64,000 nt of DNA from DASZTV01 sp036268405 (GCA_036268405.1 DATAUF010000002.1:18199-82198); one strand, 5' to 3'; counted from the stretch's first letter, positions 1 to 8,342 are shown. Notes: generated from the sequence alone by a model not told the origin. Program-made: numbers and translations.

Positions 1-149
1 ATCCGCTCGGGGTCGGCGCCGGATGCTTCCACGACCGCGCTGATCACCCGGGCGGCGAGGTCGGCCGCCGGCACCGGTCGCAACGTGCCGCCGAAGCTGC
101 CGACCGCGGTACGCCGGGGTGCGACGATCGCCGCACGGCCGGCGCTCAC
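1..149 (-). CDS. Thiolase family protein, N-terminal fragment cut by window edge
   Basis: The minus strand opens with GTG at 147-149 and stays open to base 1. The first residues read AAIVAPRRTAVGSFGGTLRP, followed by an AADLAARVI stretch, the typical N-terminus of acetyl-CoA acetyltransferase-type thiolases (compare AYIVDAVRTPVGK in the complete thiolase at 12619-13773). The GTG overlaps the TGA of the upstream gene by 4 bp, so it is translationally coupled as last visible gene of the dioxygenase operon. Only about 49 residues are present, so the catalytic Cys and His cannot be checked. A role in CoA-ester cleavage is inferred from family and context. Confidence 0.8.
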   Translation of the reverse strand, partial: MSAGRAAIVAPRRTAVGSFGGTLRPVPAADLAARVISAVVEASGADPER

Positions 150-370
150 GATTCGTCTCGCCAGCGGTCCGAGCCGGGGTCGAGCAGCTTCGCGAGGTTC
201 CCGTCCTTGAGCCACACGACCGTCTCGAGCTCGAGTGCGTCGAGATAGCGGACCCGACCGGTGCGGGTGTCCTCGAGCCGCAGCCGGGGGCCGTTCGCGT
301 CGACATCGATGGCGACCGACACCGATGCGAACTCACTGTCGACGACGCCCGGCAGCGCGCCGCCAGTCAA
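146..370 (-). CDS. Small conserved-looking protein of the dioxygenase operon
   Basis: A 74-residue acidic protein with no signal peptide or membrane segment. The TTG start at 370 overlaps the TGA of the dioxygenase beta subunit, and its own TGA overlaps the GTG of the thiolase fragment, so it sits in a 4-bp-overlap chain. This coupling is the main evidence that it is real. The middle reads as beta strands (SVAIDVDANGPRLRLEDTR, then RVRYLDALELETVVW). I do not recognise the family. It may be an accessory or stabilising protein for the dioxygenase, but no motif proves a function. Confidence 0.65.
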   Translation of the reverse strand: MTGGALPGVVDSEFASVSVAIDVDANGPRLRLEDTRTGRVRYLDALELETVVWLKDGNLAKLLDPGSDRWRDES

Positions 371-879
371 ATCAGGAAGCCCAACGTCGCGAGTGGCTTG
401 TCGAGCCCGACCAGCACGACCTTCTTATACGCCAGCCGGATCTCGCCATCGACGGCCCGCAGCCGGTACGTCGTGCGTCCACCCCATAGCTCGCTGCCAC
501 GGGCCTTGGACTCGAAGAGCAGGAAGTTCGCCGCCACCTCGACCTCCGCCGTTGCGGGATCCTCGCCGATCACCTCGACGTTGGAGATCACTCGGCGCAG
601 TTGTGACGCGGGCGCTTGTGCATAGCGCTTGCCCGTGCGCAGCTGCTTGAGCCTGGTCGAGATGCGGCTGCGGTTGTCGAAGATCACCGAGACCGTGGTG
701 TTGGGGTCGCTGTCGGGATCGTCGGCGGGCACCCAATAGATCGCGTCGTCGGTCCACAACGACTCCCACGCGTCGTAGTCCGACTCGTCGGCATGCCGCG
801 CCTCGCGGTAGAGGAACTGCTCGATCCGATCCCGCGTGAACGTCGGATGGTCAGTGGCGGGCGGTGCGCTGCTGATCAT
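367..879 (-). CDS. Ring-hydroxylating dioxygenase, beta subunit
   Basis: A 170-residue protein of the NTF2-like fold used by small subunits of aromatic-ring-hydroxylating dioxygenases. The N-terminal helix has IEQFLYREARHADESDYDAW and then LWTDDAIYWVPADD, a family hallmark; the end has YRLRAVDGEIRLAYKKVVLV. Beta subunits are structural partners in alpha3beta3 oxygenases and carry no cofactor. The ATG at 879 overlaps the TGA of the alpha subunit by 4 bp. Length is normal for the family. Confidence 0.9.
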   Translation of the reverse strand: MISSAPPATDHPTFTRDRIEQFLYREARHADESDYDAWESLWTDDAIYWVPADDPDSDPNTTVSVIFDNRSRISTRLKQLRTGKRYAQAPASQLRRVISNVEVIGEDPATAEVEVAANFLLFESKARGSELWGGRTTYRLRAVDGEIRLAYKKVVLVGLDKPLATLGFLI

Positions 880-2147
880 GAGGCATCCATCAACGCTCGG
901 TAGTGAGACCAGAAACCGCGCATGCCGACCTCGTCGGTCGCGCCGCCGATGGTGAACCCGTCGTCGTCGACGCTTTCGCGGTTGGTGCCCCGACTCACCT
1001 CGAGCCATTCCGGGGATCGGGCCGCGACGCCGCGCTGGTTGCGCTCGTACATCTCGGTGTCGTCGGCAAGCAACATTCCGGCTGGTCCGACCGACCCTAT
1101 CGACTGAGAGAGCATCCTGCGGTTGAGCTCTCCCGAGCCGGTCAGCTGCACGGCCGTCGAGTACTGCACGCAGTCGTCGACCGCGACCGGCTGGATGTTG
1201 AAAACCTGGATCTCGGCGACGAAGAGGTTCGGAAAGATCATGACGTGCGGGCCGCCCTCGATCATGATTCGCTCGGCGTCCTCGCCGTAGGCCGCGCGCA
1301 TTGCGGCCGCATACTCCGGCACCCGTTCCGGCGTCGTCCCGAACCATCGCATCGGCTCGGCATAGTTGCGAAACTCCGGGCGCAGGTCGTTCTCGCTGTG
1401 TCCGTTGCCGAGGTTTCGGGTGACCGCGGTCGACTTCTCGCTGTAGAGCGCACCGATCGGGCTGCCTGTCACGCCAAAGATCGAGGCGTGGACGAACTGC
1501 GGGTGATAGCCGTCGGTCTCGTTCTCGGCGAGCAGCTTCCAGTTGGCCTGCGTGCGGTGCTTGAGCCACCCGGCGGTCAGCTCCACCTTGCCCACCGGCG
1601 ATAGCCGGGCAAGCCGGTCGAGCTCGCCAGCCGCGGCGCCGAGGTGATCGATCAGTGAGGGTCCGTCGGTGGCAAAGCTGCCGAACACGAATCCCTGGTA
1701 CGACGCGACGCGCGGCACAGACGCCATGCGCAGGTCCAGCTTGCCCTTGCCGCCGTAGCCCTGGTGGTAGGGGTAGCCGAGCAGCTCGCCGGTGTTGCGG
1801 TAGGTCCAGCCGTGATATGGGCAACGGAACGACTTGGAGTTGCCCTTGGCCGAATCGCACACCTGGTTGCCGCGATGCGCGCAGCGGTTGAGCAGCAGGT
1901 GGACCTGTCTGTCGCTGTCTCGGGTCATGATCACGTCTTGCGTTCCGAGTGTTTTTCGGACGTAGTCGCCGGGCTCGCCGACCTCGCTGTCGTGGCCCAC
2001 GAACACCCAGGTGGTATGCCAGATCTTCGCGAGTTCCTCAGTGAAGATCTCCGGGTTCGTGTAGAGCGACCCGTGCACCTGGCGCGGCCGGATGAGTTGG
2101 TCGAACCGGCTCGGCGCGGTCGTTGCGGGTTCGAGGAGTTCGGTCAC
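876..2147 (-). CDS. Ring-hydroxylating dioxygenase, large (alpha) subunit with Rieske centre
   Basis: A 423-residue Rieske non-haem iron oxygenase. The [2Fe-2S] ligands are C89, H91, C109 and H112 (CAHRG, then CPYHGW). The mononuclear iron motif DGYHPQFVH gives D212, H215 and H220. The N-terminus fits the benzoate/naphthalene-type alpha subunit architecture. The reaction is NADH-dependent dihydroxylation or monohydroxylation of a ring; the substrate cannot be inferred. No ferredoxin or reductase gene is visible here, so electron transfer partners must lie elsewhere. Start is GTG at 2147 with AGGGAG upstream; the only preceding sequence is the promoter at 2164-2206. Confidence 0.92.
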   Translation of the reverse strand: MTELLEPATTAPSRFDQLIRPRQVHGSLYTNPEIFTEELAKIWHTTWVFVGHDSEVGEPGDYVRKTLGTQDVIMTRDSDRQVHLLLNRCAHRGNQVCDSAKGNSKSFRCPYHGWTYRNTGELLGYPYHQGYGGKGKLDLRMASVPRVASYQGFVFGSFATDGPSLIDHLGAAAGELDRLARLSPVGKVELTAGWLKHRTQANWKLLAENETDGYHPQFVHASIFGVTGSPIGALYSEKSTAVTRNLGNGHSENDLRPEFRNYAEPMRWFGTTPERVPEYAAAMRAAYGEDAERIMIEGGPHVMIFPNLFVAEIQVFNIQPVAVDDCVQYSTAVQLTGSGELNRRMLSQSIGSVGPAGMLLADDTEMYERNQRGVAARSPEWLEVSRGTNRESVDDDGFTIGGATDEVGMRGFWSHYRALMDAS

Positions 2148-2163
2148 TGCGGGCTCCCTGCTC

Positions 2164-2206
2164 TTTTAATAGGGATTAGAATAAGGCGGCGTCCGGTCGC
2201 TGGCAA
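2164..2206 (-). promoter_or_regulatory. Promoter of the dioxygenase operon with AT-rich operator
   Basis: On the minus strand a -35 TTGCCA (2201-2206), a 17-base spacer and a -10 TATTCT (2178-2183) precede the GTG at 2147. The -10 is covered by TTTTAATAGGGATTAGAAT (2164-2182), which matches the reverse complement of the motif at 15599-15617 at 16 of 19 bases. Both stand out in GC-rich DNA. It is inferred to be the binding site of one of the two paralogous TetR regulators at 13784 and 16798. Confidence 0.6.
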
Positions 2207-2208
2207 GG

Positions 2209-3822
2209 TCAGGGCAGGTCGGGACATTCGTCGCGGTCCAGCAGGTCAGCGAGACGGAACTTCTGCACCTTGCCGGTCGGGGTTCGAGGCAAGGCGTCGA
2301 GCCGATACCAATCCGATGGCGTCTTGTGTGGGGCGAGATGGCTCCGACAGTGCGCGGTCAACCGCTCGGCGATCCCGGGCGCGGCGTCGCCGACCGGCGT
2401 GACGATGGCGACGACTCGTTCGCCGAGCCGCTCGTCCGCGATGCCGACCACGGCGGCGTCGGCGACCTCGGGATGGGAGAGCAGGCAGGCTTCGATCTCG
2501 ACGGGGGAGACATTCTCGCCCCCGCGGATGATCAGCTCTTTGAGTCGTCCGGTCAGCGTGATGTAGCCCGCAGCGTCCATCGACCCAAGATCGCCGGTGT
2601 GGACGAACCCGTCAGCGTCCACCGTTGCAGCGGTGGCCTGCGGGTCGTCGAGGTAGCAGATCAGCTGCTGGTAGCCGCGGGCGCAGATCTCGCCCGGTAC
2701 TCCGAGCGGCTGCACGGCACCGGTCGCCGGATTCAAGATCGCGCAGTCCACGTGAGGAAGCGGCCGGCCAACGGTGTGCAGGTGTTCGCGATGCGGATCG
2801 CCGGGTCGAGTGGCGGTCAGCACCGGCGCGAGCTCGGTCTGCCCGAACACGTTGATGACGGACGCACCGAAGGTCCGCTCGGCGGCCTCGACCATCGCCG
2901 GTGGCACGACGGACGCGCCACCGAGGATGGTGTGCAGCTGCGGCGCCGGCTCGTTCGACGCGGCCTGTGCGGCGAGCACTGCGCCGAGGATCGTGGGCAC
3001 GTAGAACAGCACGTCGGCCTGCTCATCGCGCAGCGTCGCGAGAACGCTGACCGGCTCGAACTGCTCGACGAGCACCGCAGTGCCTGCGACCCACAGCGGT
3101 CCCAGCGTCGAGATGACGCAGCCGGCGGTATGGAACATCGGCAGCGGGTTGACCGCAGTTGCACCGTGCGGGACGCCGACCGCCTCCAACGTCAGCTTCG
3201 CGACGTTGACCAGTGAGCGGTGGCGTAGCAGTACGCCTTTCGGATTGCCGGTTGTGCCCGACGTGTACTGCAGCATCACCGCCGCATCGGGGTCAGTCGG
3301 TGACCGCACGTCGAGCGAAGGGTCGATGCCGGCGGCTTGCCAGCGGTCAGCCTCGCTCAGGCTGATCACGGTGCGCAGCGCCGGGCAGTCGCGACGTACT
3401 TCTGCCGCGACGCCTGCCATGTCGTAGTCACGGCTCCGGTCGGCATGGACCAGTACGACGGCCTTGGAGTGGGTCAGCGCGTAGGTCAGCTCGGCCCCCC
3501 GCAACGCGGGGTTGATTGCGACGAGTACGACGCCGCTGAGTGCGGCGCCGTACTGGAGCACTGGCCATTCCACGACGTTGGGTGCCCACACCGCGACTGG
3601 CTCGCCGGGCTCGGTAAGCGCGGCGAGCGCGCTTGCCACCCGCTGCGCGCGCTCATAGAGCTCGCGGTAGGTCAGCCGGACAACGGAGCCGGTGCCGTGT
3701 TCGGTCCCGACCAATGCGGGCGCGTCGGGCTGGGTCGAAGCCCGCTCGGCGAGCAGGCCGCCGACCGTGAAATCGACGAGCGGCGCGCGCTCGTCCTTCG
3801 GCCAGAACGACGTCGTCAGCAC
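2209..3822 (-). CDS. AMP-dependent acyl-CoA synthetase
   Basis: A 537-residue ANL-superfamily ligase that activates a carboxylic acid to its CoA thioester via an acyl-adenylate. The P-loop YTSGTTGNPKG is near residue 187. Further on are the FGQTEL core motif, the hinge region GRLKELIIRGGENVSP, and the C-terminal catalytic lysine in PRTPTGKVQK. The GTG at 3822 overlaps the TAG of the preceding crotonase by one base (TAGTG). Context with three crotonases and a dioxygenase suggests activation of the island's substrate or of a degradation intermediate; chain or ring specificity is unknown. Confidence 0.9.
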   Translation of the reverse strand: MLTTSFWPKDERAPLVDFTVGGLLAERASTQPDAPALVGTEHGTGSVVRLTYRELYERAQRVASALAALTEPGEPVAVWAPNVVEWPVLQYGAALSGVVLVAINPALRGAELTYALTHSKAVVLVHADRSRDYDMAGVAAEVRRDCPALRTVISLSEADRWQAAGIDPSLDVRSPTDPDAAVMLQYTSGTTGNPKGVLLRHRSLVNVAKLTLEAVGVPHGATAVNPLPMFHTAGCVISTLGPLWVAGTAVLVEQFEPVSVLATLRDEQADVLFYVPTILGAVLAAQAASNEPAPQLHTILGGASVVPPAMVEAAERTFGASVINVFGQTELAPVLTATRPGDPHREHLHTVGRPLPHVDCAILNPATGAVQPLGVPGEICARGYQQLICYLDDPQATAATVDADGFVHTGDLGSMDAAGYITLTGRLKELIIRGGENVSPVEIEACLLSHPEVADAAVVGIADERLGERVVAIVTPVGDAAPGIAERLTAHCRSHLAPHKTPSDWYRLDALPRTPTGKVQKFRLADLLDRDECPDLP

Positions 3823-4607
3823 TATTGGCCCCGAAACTGCGGGGTACGACGGGCCGCAAACGCTGCGACGCCCTCGGCGAAGTCGGCGGTGTCGAACAGT
3901 CGAGCCTGGGTCTCGACCTCGTGATCGAGGATCTCGAACCGGTCAGTGGCCGCCTGCGACAGCAGGGACTTGATCGCGGCCAAGGCGAGCGGCGGGCCGG
4001 CCGCGAGCCGGTGGGCGTCGGCGAGTGCGCTGGTCAAGGCGCTTCCGGGCTCGACCAGGGAATCGATCAGCCCAATCTCGAACGCCGCCGTTGCGGCGAT
4101 CCGGCCGGGCAGCATCAACATCTGCTTCGCGGCGGCCTGCCCCAACCGGGCGGGGAGCGTGGCGAAGATGCCCATGTCACCGGCCAGACCGACGTTGGCG
4201 AATGCCGCACCGAACTGCGCGTCGGTCGCCGAGACGATGCGGTCGCACGCCAGCGCGAGCGACAGGCCGGCGCCGAGCGCGAAACCTTCGACGGCGGCGA
4301 CGACCGGTGTGCCGCCGGTCCAAATCGCCCGCACCACTCGCTGCGCCGCCTCGGCCCGCGGGCGGGTGAGCTCGGGCGCCTGACGTTCCATCGTGGAGAT
4401 GTCACCGCCGGCGCAGAACGTGCCGCCCGCTCCCGTGATGACGATCGCGCGGACCGCGGTGTCGGCCATGGCGGCCTCGAGGTGTTCGGCGAGCTCCACC
4501 CTCAGCGGCAAGTCGATCGCGTTCTTGACCTTGGGCCGGTTGAGCGTCAGGACTCGCACCGGCCCGTCGTCGCGCGTCAGGACTGTCGGCTCGCCCGCGT
4601 CGGTCAT
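3822..4607 (-). CDS. Enoyl-CoA hydratase/isomerase (crotonase family) 1
   Basis: A 261-residue crotonase-fold protein. The oxyanion-hole motif GAGGTFCAGGD and the second helix GFALGAGLSLALACD are clear. The segment that normally carries the two catalytic glutamates reads FGAAFANVGLAGDMG, so both standard Glu positions are replaced and an Asp is present. This is common in crotonase-family isomerases and lyases rather than true hydratases. ATG at 4607, 3 bases after the TAA of the next upstream crotonase. Precise reaction unknown. Confidence 0.85.
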   Translation of the reverse strand: MTDAGEPTVLTRDDGPVRVLTLNRPKVKNAIDLPLRVELAEHLEAAMADTAVRAIVITGAGGTFCAGGDISTMERQAPELTRPRAEAAQRVVRAIWTGGTPVVAAVEGFALGAGLSLALACDRIVSATDAQFGAAFANVGLAGDMGIFATLPARLGQAAAKQMLMLPGRIAATAAFEIGLIDSLVEPGSALTSALADAHRLAAGPPLALAAIKSLLSQAATDRFEILDHEVETQARLFDTADFAEGVAAFAARRTPQFRGQ

Positions 4608-4610
4608 CGG

Positions 4611-5420
4611 TTAGCGGCCGGTGAAGGTCGCGGCGCGCCGCTCGATGACAGCGTTGAGACCTTCGAGCGAGTCAGCGGTGCCCGACAGCTCAGAGACTGT
4701 CCGGGCCTCCTCGGGCAGTCGATCCTCGACCGACGCGCCGACGCCACCCCACAACAGTCGCTTGGTCGCGGCGAGCGCGAGCGGCGCCGACGCGGCGAGT
4801 GATTCGGCGAGGGCGTCGACACTCGCCGCGAGCTGGTCATCGGGGACCACCTGGGTGACGATGCCGAGGTCGAGGGCTTCACGCGCGGTGAGGGTCGGGT
4901 TGGTCAGCAGCAAGCGGGCGGCCTGTCGCAGCCCGACGATCTGGGTGAGCGTGACCGTCGTCCCTGCATCGGGCGCCATCCCGACCCGTACGGCGCCGGA
5001 GAACAGCTTCGCCGACTCTGCGGCCACGACGAGATCGGACGCGCACACCAGCCCGAAGCCGCCGCCGCCGGCGGCGTACCCGTGGACCGCCGCGATGACA
5101 GGCGCGCGCAGGTGAATCAGTGCTGCTGTCGCGAGCTGCAGCCAAGCGGTCGCCTCGCGCAGGTAGTCGGGCAGCTGCTCACCCTTGGAGGCGAACGTCT
5201 TGACGTCACCGCCGGCACAGAAGTTCTTGCCCTCGCCGGACAGCACGACGACCCGTACCCGTGGCTCACCGTGACATCGCAGGATCGCGGCATGCAGTGC
5301 CTGGAGCAGCTCAACATTCATCCCGTTGGACGCTTCGGGGCGGTTGAGCCGGAGTCGCGCGATGCCGGAAGGCCCGAGATCGAGGAGGACGGCGCCGTTG
5401 TCGATGAGTGCCTCGGACAC
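4611..5420 (-). CDS. Enoyl-CoA hydratase/isomerase (crotonase family) 2
   Basis: A 269-residue crotonase-fold protein. Motifs are GEGKNFCAGGDVK for the oxyanion hole and GYAAGGGGFGLVCASD. The catalytic segment reads FSGAVRVGMAPDAGTT, again lacking the paired glutamates and carrying Asp, as in PaaG-type isomerases. GTG at 5420 was chosen because it lies one base after the TGA of crotonase 3 and has GGGAG upstream; the open frame extends further only through crotonase 3. Role: acyl-CoA isomerisation or hydration in the same operon. Confidence 0.83.
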   Translation of the reverse strand: MSEALIDNGAVLLDLGPSGIARLRLNRPEASNGMNVELLQALHAAILRCHGEPRVRVVVLSGEGKNFCAGGDVKTFASKGEQLPDYLREATAWLQLATAALIHLRAPVIAAVHGYAAGGGGFGLVCASDLVVAAESAKLFSGAVRVGMAPDAGTTVTLTQIVGLRQAARLLLTNPTLTAREALDLGIVTQVVPDDQLAASVDALAESLAASAPLALAATKRLLWGGVGASVEDRLPEEARTVSELSGTADSLEGLNAVIERRAATFTGR

Positions 5421-5421
5421 G

Positions 5422-6189
5422 TCAGGTCTCCCTCGTCTTGAATGCCGCAACCGCGGCGGTGCCGGCGTCGCCCATGATGAACTCGACAACGGCGGTTCGT
5501 TCGGCCGCGAGTCCGGCTGCCAGCGGTAGCTCCGATCCGTCGTAGACGAGCTGCTTGATTCGACCCGCCGCGGCTCGGCTCGCGGCCGCGAGCCGGTCGA
5601 CGAACGCGGTGGCCTCGGCCTCGAAGTCCGCGGCGGCCAGGCTTCGGTAGGCCAGCCCCCACTCCGCCGCCTGGGCACCCGTCAACCGCTCGCCACTGAG
5701 AATGACGCCGAGTGCCCGCTGCCGCCCGACCAGCCGCGCCAGGCGTTGCGTGCTGCCACCGCCAGGGATCCAGCCGAAGTTCGCGTGGTTGTCGGCGAGC
5801 TTCGCCTCGTCGCGAACCAGCGCGATGTCGCAGGCGAGCGCGAGCTCGAAGCCGCCCGCCATGGCGTAACCCTCGACGAGGGCGACGACCGGAACTGCGA
5901 GGCCGCCGATCGCTTCGCAGGCACGGCCAAAGTTCTCGAACAGCGGCTTGAGCTCGGCGTGTCCGGCTGCGATGAGGCGTTCGACCTCACCGAAGTCACC
6001 GCCGACCGAGAAGTTTCCGCCGGCCCCCCGGATGGTGATCACGTTGATTGCCGGGTCGGCGCCGAGGCTGACGAGCGCGTCGTGCAGCTGTGCGCCGAGC
6101 TCGACCGTGACGGCGTTCATCGCCTCCGGCCGGTTGAGCACGATCCGTCCGATCGCGCCGTCGCGTTCGACCAGGACGACCGGCTTCAC
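5422..6189 (-). CDS. Enoyl-CoA hydratase/isomerase (crotonase family) 3
   Basis: A 255-residue crotonase-fold protein and the first gene of the minus-strand run of crotonases and ligase. It carries GAGGNFSVGGDFGEVE, GYAMAGGFELALACD and IPGGGSTQRLARLVG, the last being the most hydratase-like of the three. The usual first glutamate is replaced (ADNHANFGWIPGG). GTG at 6189 is preceded by AAGAGGTGG. A -10-like TATCTT lies at 6204-6209, giving a very short leader. It shares the 62-bp divergent region with the SDR at 6252. Confidence 0.83.
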   Translation of the reverse strand: MKPVVLVERDGAIGRIVLNRPEAMNAVTVELGAQLHDALVSLGADPAINVITIRGAGGNFSVGGDFGEVERLIAAGHAELKPLFENFGRACEAIGGLAVPVVALVEGYAMAGGFELALACDIALVRDEAKLADNHANFGWIPGGGSTQRLARLVGRQRALGVILSGERLTGAQAAEWGLAYRSLAAADFEAEATAFVDRLAAASRAAAGRIKQLVYDGSELPLAAGLAAERTAVVEFIMGDAGTAAVAAFKTRET

Positions 6190-6203
6190 GACCACCTCTT
6201 GGC

Positions 6204-6232
6204 AAGATAGAGTTTCGAATCGAGGATAAAAT
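6204..6232. promoter_or_regulatory. Divergent promoter region with AT-rich operator
   Basis: Between the divergent genes at 6189 and 6252 lies TTTCGAATCGAGGATAAAAT (6213-6232). It contains a plus-strand -10 TAAAAT (6227-6232). A minus-strand -10 TATCTT is at 6204-6209. The motif shares AATC-GAG-ATAAAA with the site at 8307 and TTTCGAATC with the site at 17490, so it is grouped with the candidate TetR operators of the catabolic island. Confidence 0.45.
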
Positions 6233-6251
6233 ACCAGCAGGGAGCGGCGGA

Positions 6252-7049
6252 GTGGATTTAGGCCTCGACGGCGCCCGCGTCGTGGTGACCGGCGGCGCAT
6301 CGAACATCGGCCGTGGCATCGTCCACGCGTTCGCTGCCGAACACGCACGAATCGTCATCGCGGATCTTGACGGCGTGCAGGCAGCGAGGGTGCAGGCCGA
6401 GGCGACCGATCTCGGTGCGGCCGAGGTCGTCATGGCGATCGAGGACCTGACGATCGACGGTGCCCCCGAACGGTCGGTGGCGGCCGCGGCAGATCGTTGG
6501 GGCGGGATCGACGTGCTGGTCAACAACGCCGGTTGGAGCGTGCCGGGCTTTCTCGTCGAGGACACCGACCGCGCGCGCTGGCAGCGGCTCGTCGAGGTCA
6601 ACCTGTTCACCGCGATCGCCTGCACCCAGGCCGCCATCCCGTCGATGCGTGAGGCCGGCGCCGGTTCCGTCATCTACATCGCCAGCGATGCGGCGTTCGG
6701 ACAGATCCGCCAGGCGGTGTACGGCGCCACCAAGGCGGCGGTGCTCGCGCTCGCCCGCACCACAGCCCGCGAGCACGGGCGGCACGGCATCCGCTCGAAC
6801 GTGGTGTGCCCGGGCCTCGTCGTACCTGAAGGACCCGAAGCGGTCGGCCAGTCGAGCCTGTGGGCGGTCGGCCAGGACGCGGTGTTCAACGAGAGCCAGA
6901 TCGACTACCTGCGCAAGGACACCCCACTGCGCCGTCTCACCGAAGCCAAGGACGTCGCCGGCGCGGTGTTGTGGTTCGCCTCGCCGACCGCGGCCCGCCA
7001 GGTCACCGGCCAGGTGATCTCGGTCAGCGGCGGCTACACGATGCCCTAG
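6252..7049 (+). CDS. Short-chain dehydrogenase/reductase 1
   Basis: A 265-residue classical SDR. The Rossmann motif GGASNIGRG is at residues 12-20, NNAG follows, then a catalytic Ser in IYIASDAA and the YGATK motif; the end YTMP follows the typical VSGGY. It oxidises or reduces an alcohol/ketone with NAD(P). GTG at 6252 has GGGAG upstream. It stands alone on the plus strand between two minus-strand groups. A 3-hydroxyacyl-CoA or dihydrodiol dehydrogenase role fits the context but is not shown. Confidence 0.88.
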   Translation: MDLGLDGARVVVTGGASNIGRGIVHAFAAEHARIVIADLDGVQAARVQAEATDLGAAEVVMAIEDLTIDGAPERSVAAAADRWGGIDVLVNNAGWSVPGFLVEDTDRARWQRLVEVNLFTAIACTQAAIPSMREAGAGSVIYIASDAAFGQIRQAVYGATKAAVLALARTTAREHGRHGIRSNVVCPGLVVPEGPEAVGQSSLWAVGQDAVFNESQIDYLRKDTPLRRLTEAKDVAGAVLWFASPTAARQVTGQVISVSGGYTMP

Positions 7050-7074
7050 GAAGCTGGGACGCAGTCGGGAGTAT

Positions 7075-7479
7075 TCAGGCGACCACGAGGTCGTCGCGGC
7101 CGTCCGCCTTCAACCGGTCGATGTAGACCGGGTACAGCGACTTGCCGAGCGGCGCCAGTTTGAGCAGCTGCGCGACGTTGCCCTCGACCTTGACCTTGCC
7201 GCGTGCCATCGCGAACGGCAGGTTGACCTTGCCCTGCCAGTAGGCGTTCTGCATCTCGGCACTCATCGTCATCGTCGCCGACACCACCGAGTCGGTGTCA
7301 CCGGGGATCACTTTGTGGTTGCCCATGTCGAGGACGAACGCCGACTCGGGATCGGTGGAGATGACCCGCAGCACGATGCCGGTCGCCGCCAGCTTCGGAC
7401 CGATCTCGGGGTCGGCGAACGCGGTCTCAAAGATGCCGCCGATGTAGTGGACGACCTCATCAGCGTTGCTGAACGGCAT
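7075..7479 (-). CDS. SCP2 sterol-binding-domain-like protein
   Basis: A 134-residue soluble protein. It has the features of a stand-alone SCP2-like lipid carrier: VLDMGNHKVIPGD, then ATMTMSAEMQNAYWQGKVN and ARGKVKVEGNVAQLLKLAP, the segment lining the sterol/acyl-CoA pocket. ATG at 7479 with AAGGA 7 bases upstream. It follows the SDR at 7521-8303 on the same strand with 41 bases between. Binding of a hydrophobic CoA ester or sterol-like intermediate is inferred from the family. Confidence 0.82.
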   Translation of the reverse strand: MPFSNADEVVHYIGGIFETAFADPEIGPKLAATGIVLRVISTDPESAFVLDMGNHKVIPGDTDSVVSATMTMSAEMQNAYWQGKVNLPFAMARGKVKVEGNVAQLLKLAPLGKSLYPVYIDRLKADGRDDLVVA

Positions 7480-7520
7480 GTCGGAATCCTTCTTTGGGTG
7501 GGAGGTCGAGGTCGGCCTGG

Positions 7521-8303
7521 TCAGATCTCCGGAGCGGGGACGATGCCGGTCAACACCGCGCCTGCGATGCCGCCGTCGGCGATGATGTTGTGGCCGTTGA
7601 TCCATCCGGATTCAGATGAGGCCAGGAACGCCACGACCCTTGCGATGTCGAGCGGTGTCGCATGGCGGCCGACGAGCTCCCTTACTCCGTCGATGATGTC
7701 CTTGCCCATCGACTCCTCGAAGTCGACGAGGATCGGCGTCTCGACCGGGCCCGGGCTGACCGCGTTCATCCGCACGCCTGCCTCGACCAGACCTGTGGCC
7801 ATCGCCATCGTGTAGACGGTGAGGGCCTCCTTGGAGAAGTTGTACATGTTGCCTTGTTGCGGGTGGTCCTTGAACCACACGACGCCTTCTTCATAGGTCT
7901 CGGCGCCCATGAGGTCGCGAATAGCGTCGATGCGATCCGGCCAGCCGAAGCCAGCCGTGGAGGCGACGTTGACGATGGCGCCACCTGGCCGGAGCCGGTC
8001 GAAGAACGCCTCGGCGAGGTGGCGCGCGGCAAGGAAGTTCACCCGGAAGACAGCCTCTGCGGGATGCGTGCCGGGCAGGCCGGCGACGTTGCACAGCACG
8101 TCGAACTCGCCGTCGAGCTGGCTGAGTGCGCCCTCGATGCTGGCAAGGTCGGTCAGGTCGACCGGGACGTGCGCCTCAACGGGCGCGGTCGGGGAGTTGC
8201 GGTCGAGACTCACAACACTCGCGCCGCGCTCCATGAGCAGACGCGCCACCGCGTCACCGGTACCGGAGGCAGCGCCCGTTACGACGCATCGCTTTCCATC
8301 CAC
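7521..8303 (-). CDS. Short-chain dehydrogenase/reductase 2
   Basis: A 260-residue SDR resembling 3-alpha-hydroxysteroid dehydrogenase/carbonyl reductases. It has TGAASGTGDAVARLL near the N-terminus, CNVAG, and a catalytic Ser in VNVASTAGFG. A long loop then precedes YNFSKEALTVY (Tyr and Lys of the active site), followed by NAVSPGPVETPIL. GTG at 8303 was chosen because it opens VDGKRCVVTG exactly at the SDR core. No ribosome site precedes it, and a -10-like TAGATT lies 7 bases upstream, so a leaderless start is likely. Confidence 0.85.
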   Translation of the reverse strand: MDGKRCVVTGAASGTGDAVARLLMERGASVVSLDRNSPTAPVEAHVPVDLTDLASIEGALSQLDGEFDVLCNVAGLPGTHPAEAVFRVNFLAARHLAEAFFDRLRPGGAIVNVASTAGFGWPDRIDAIRDLMGAETYEEGVVWFKDHPQQGNMYNFSKEALTVYTMAMATGLVEAGVRMNAVSPGPVETPILVDFEESMGKDIIDGVRELVGRHATPLDIARVVAFLASSESGWINGHNIIADGGIAGAVLTGIVPAPEI

Positions 8304-8306
8304 GGC

Positions 8307-8326
8307 TTTTAATCTAGAGTATAAAA
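8307..8326. promoter_or_regulatory. Divergent promoter with AT-rich near-palindrome
   Basis: The sequence TTTTAATCTAGAGTATAAAA is nearly its own reverse complement. It lies between the SDR (start 8303, minus) and the aldehyde dehydrogenase (plus). On the minus strand, TTGACA (8336-8341) and TAGATT (8311-8316) could be -35 and -10 with a 19-base spacer. On the plus strand TATAAA can serve as -10. It resembles the motifs at 2164, 6213 and 15599, and is a candidate TetR operator. Confidence 0.55.
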
Positions 8327-8342
8327 GGCGGTGGGTGTCAAC

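Noticed and set aside
880..1860. Upstream extension of the dioxygenase beta-subunit frame
   Set aside because: It runs through the alpha-subunit gene in another frame; the ATG at 879 with a 4-bp overlap matches the family N-terminus.
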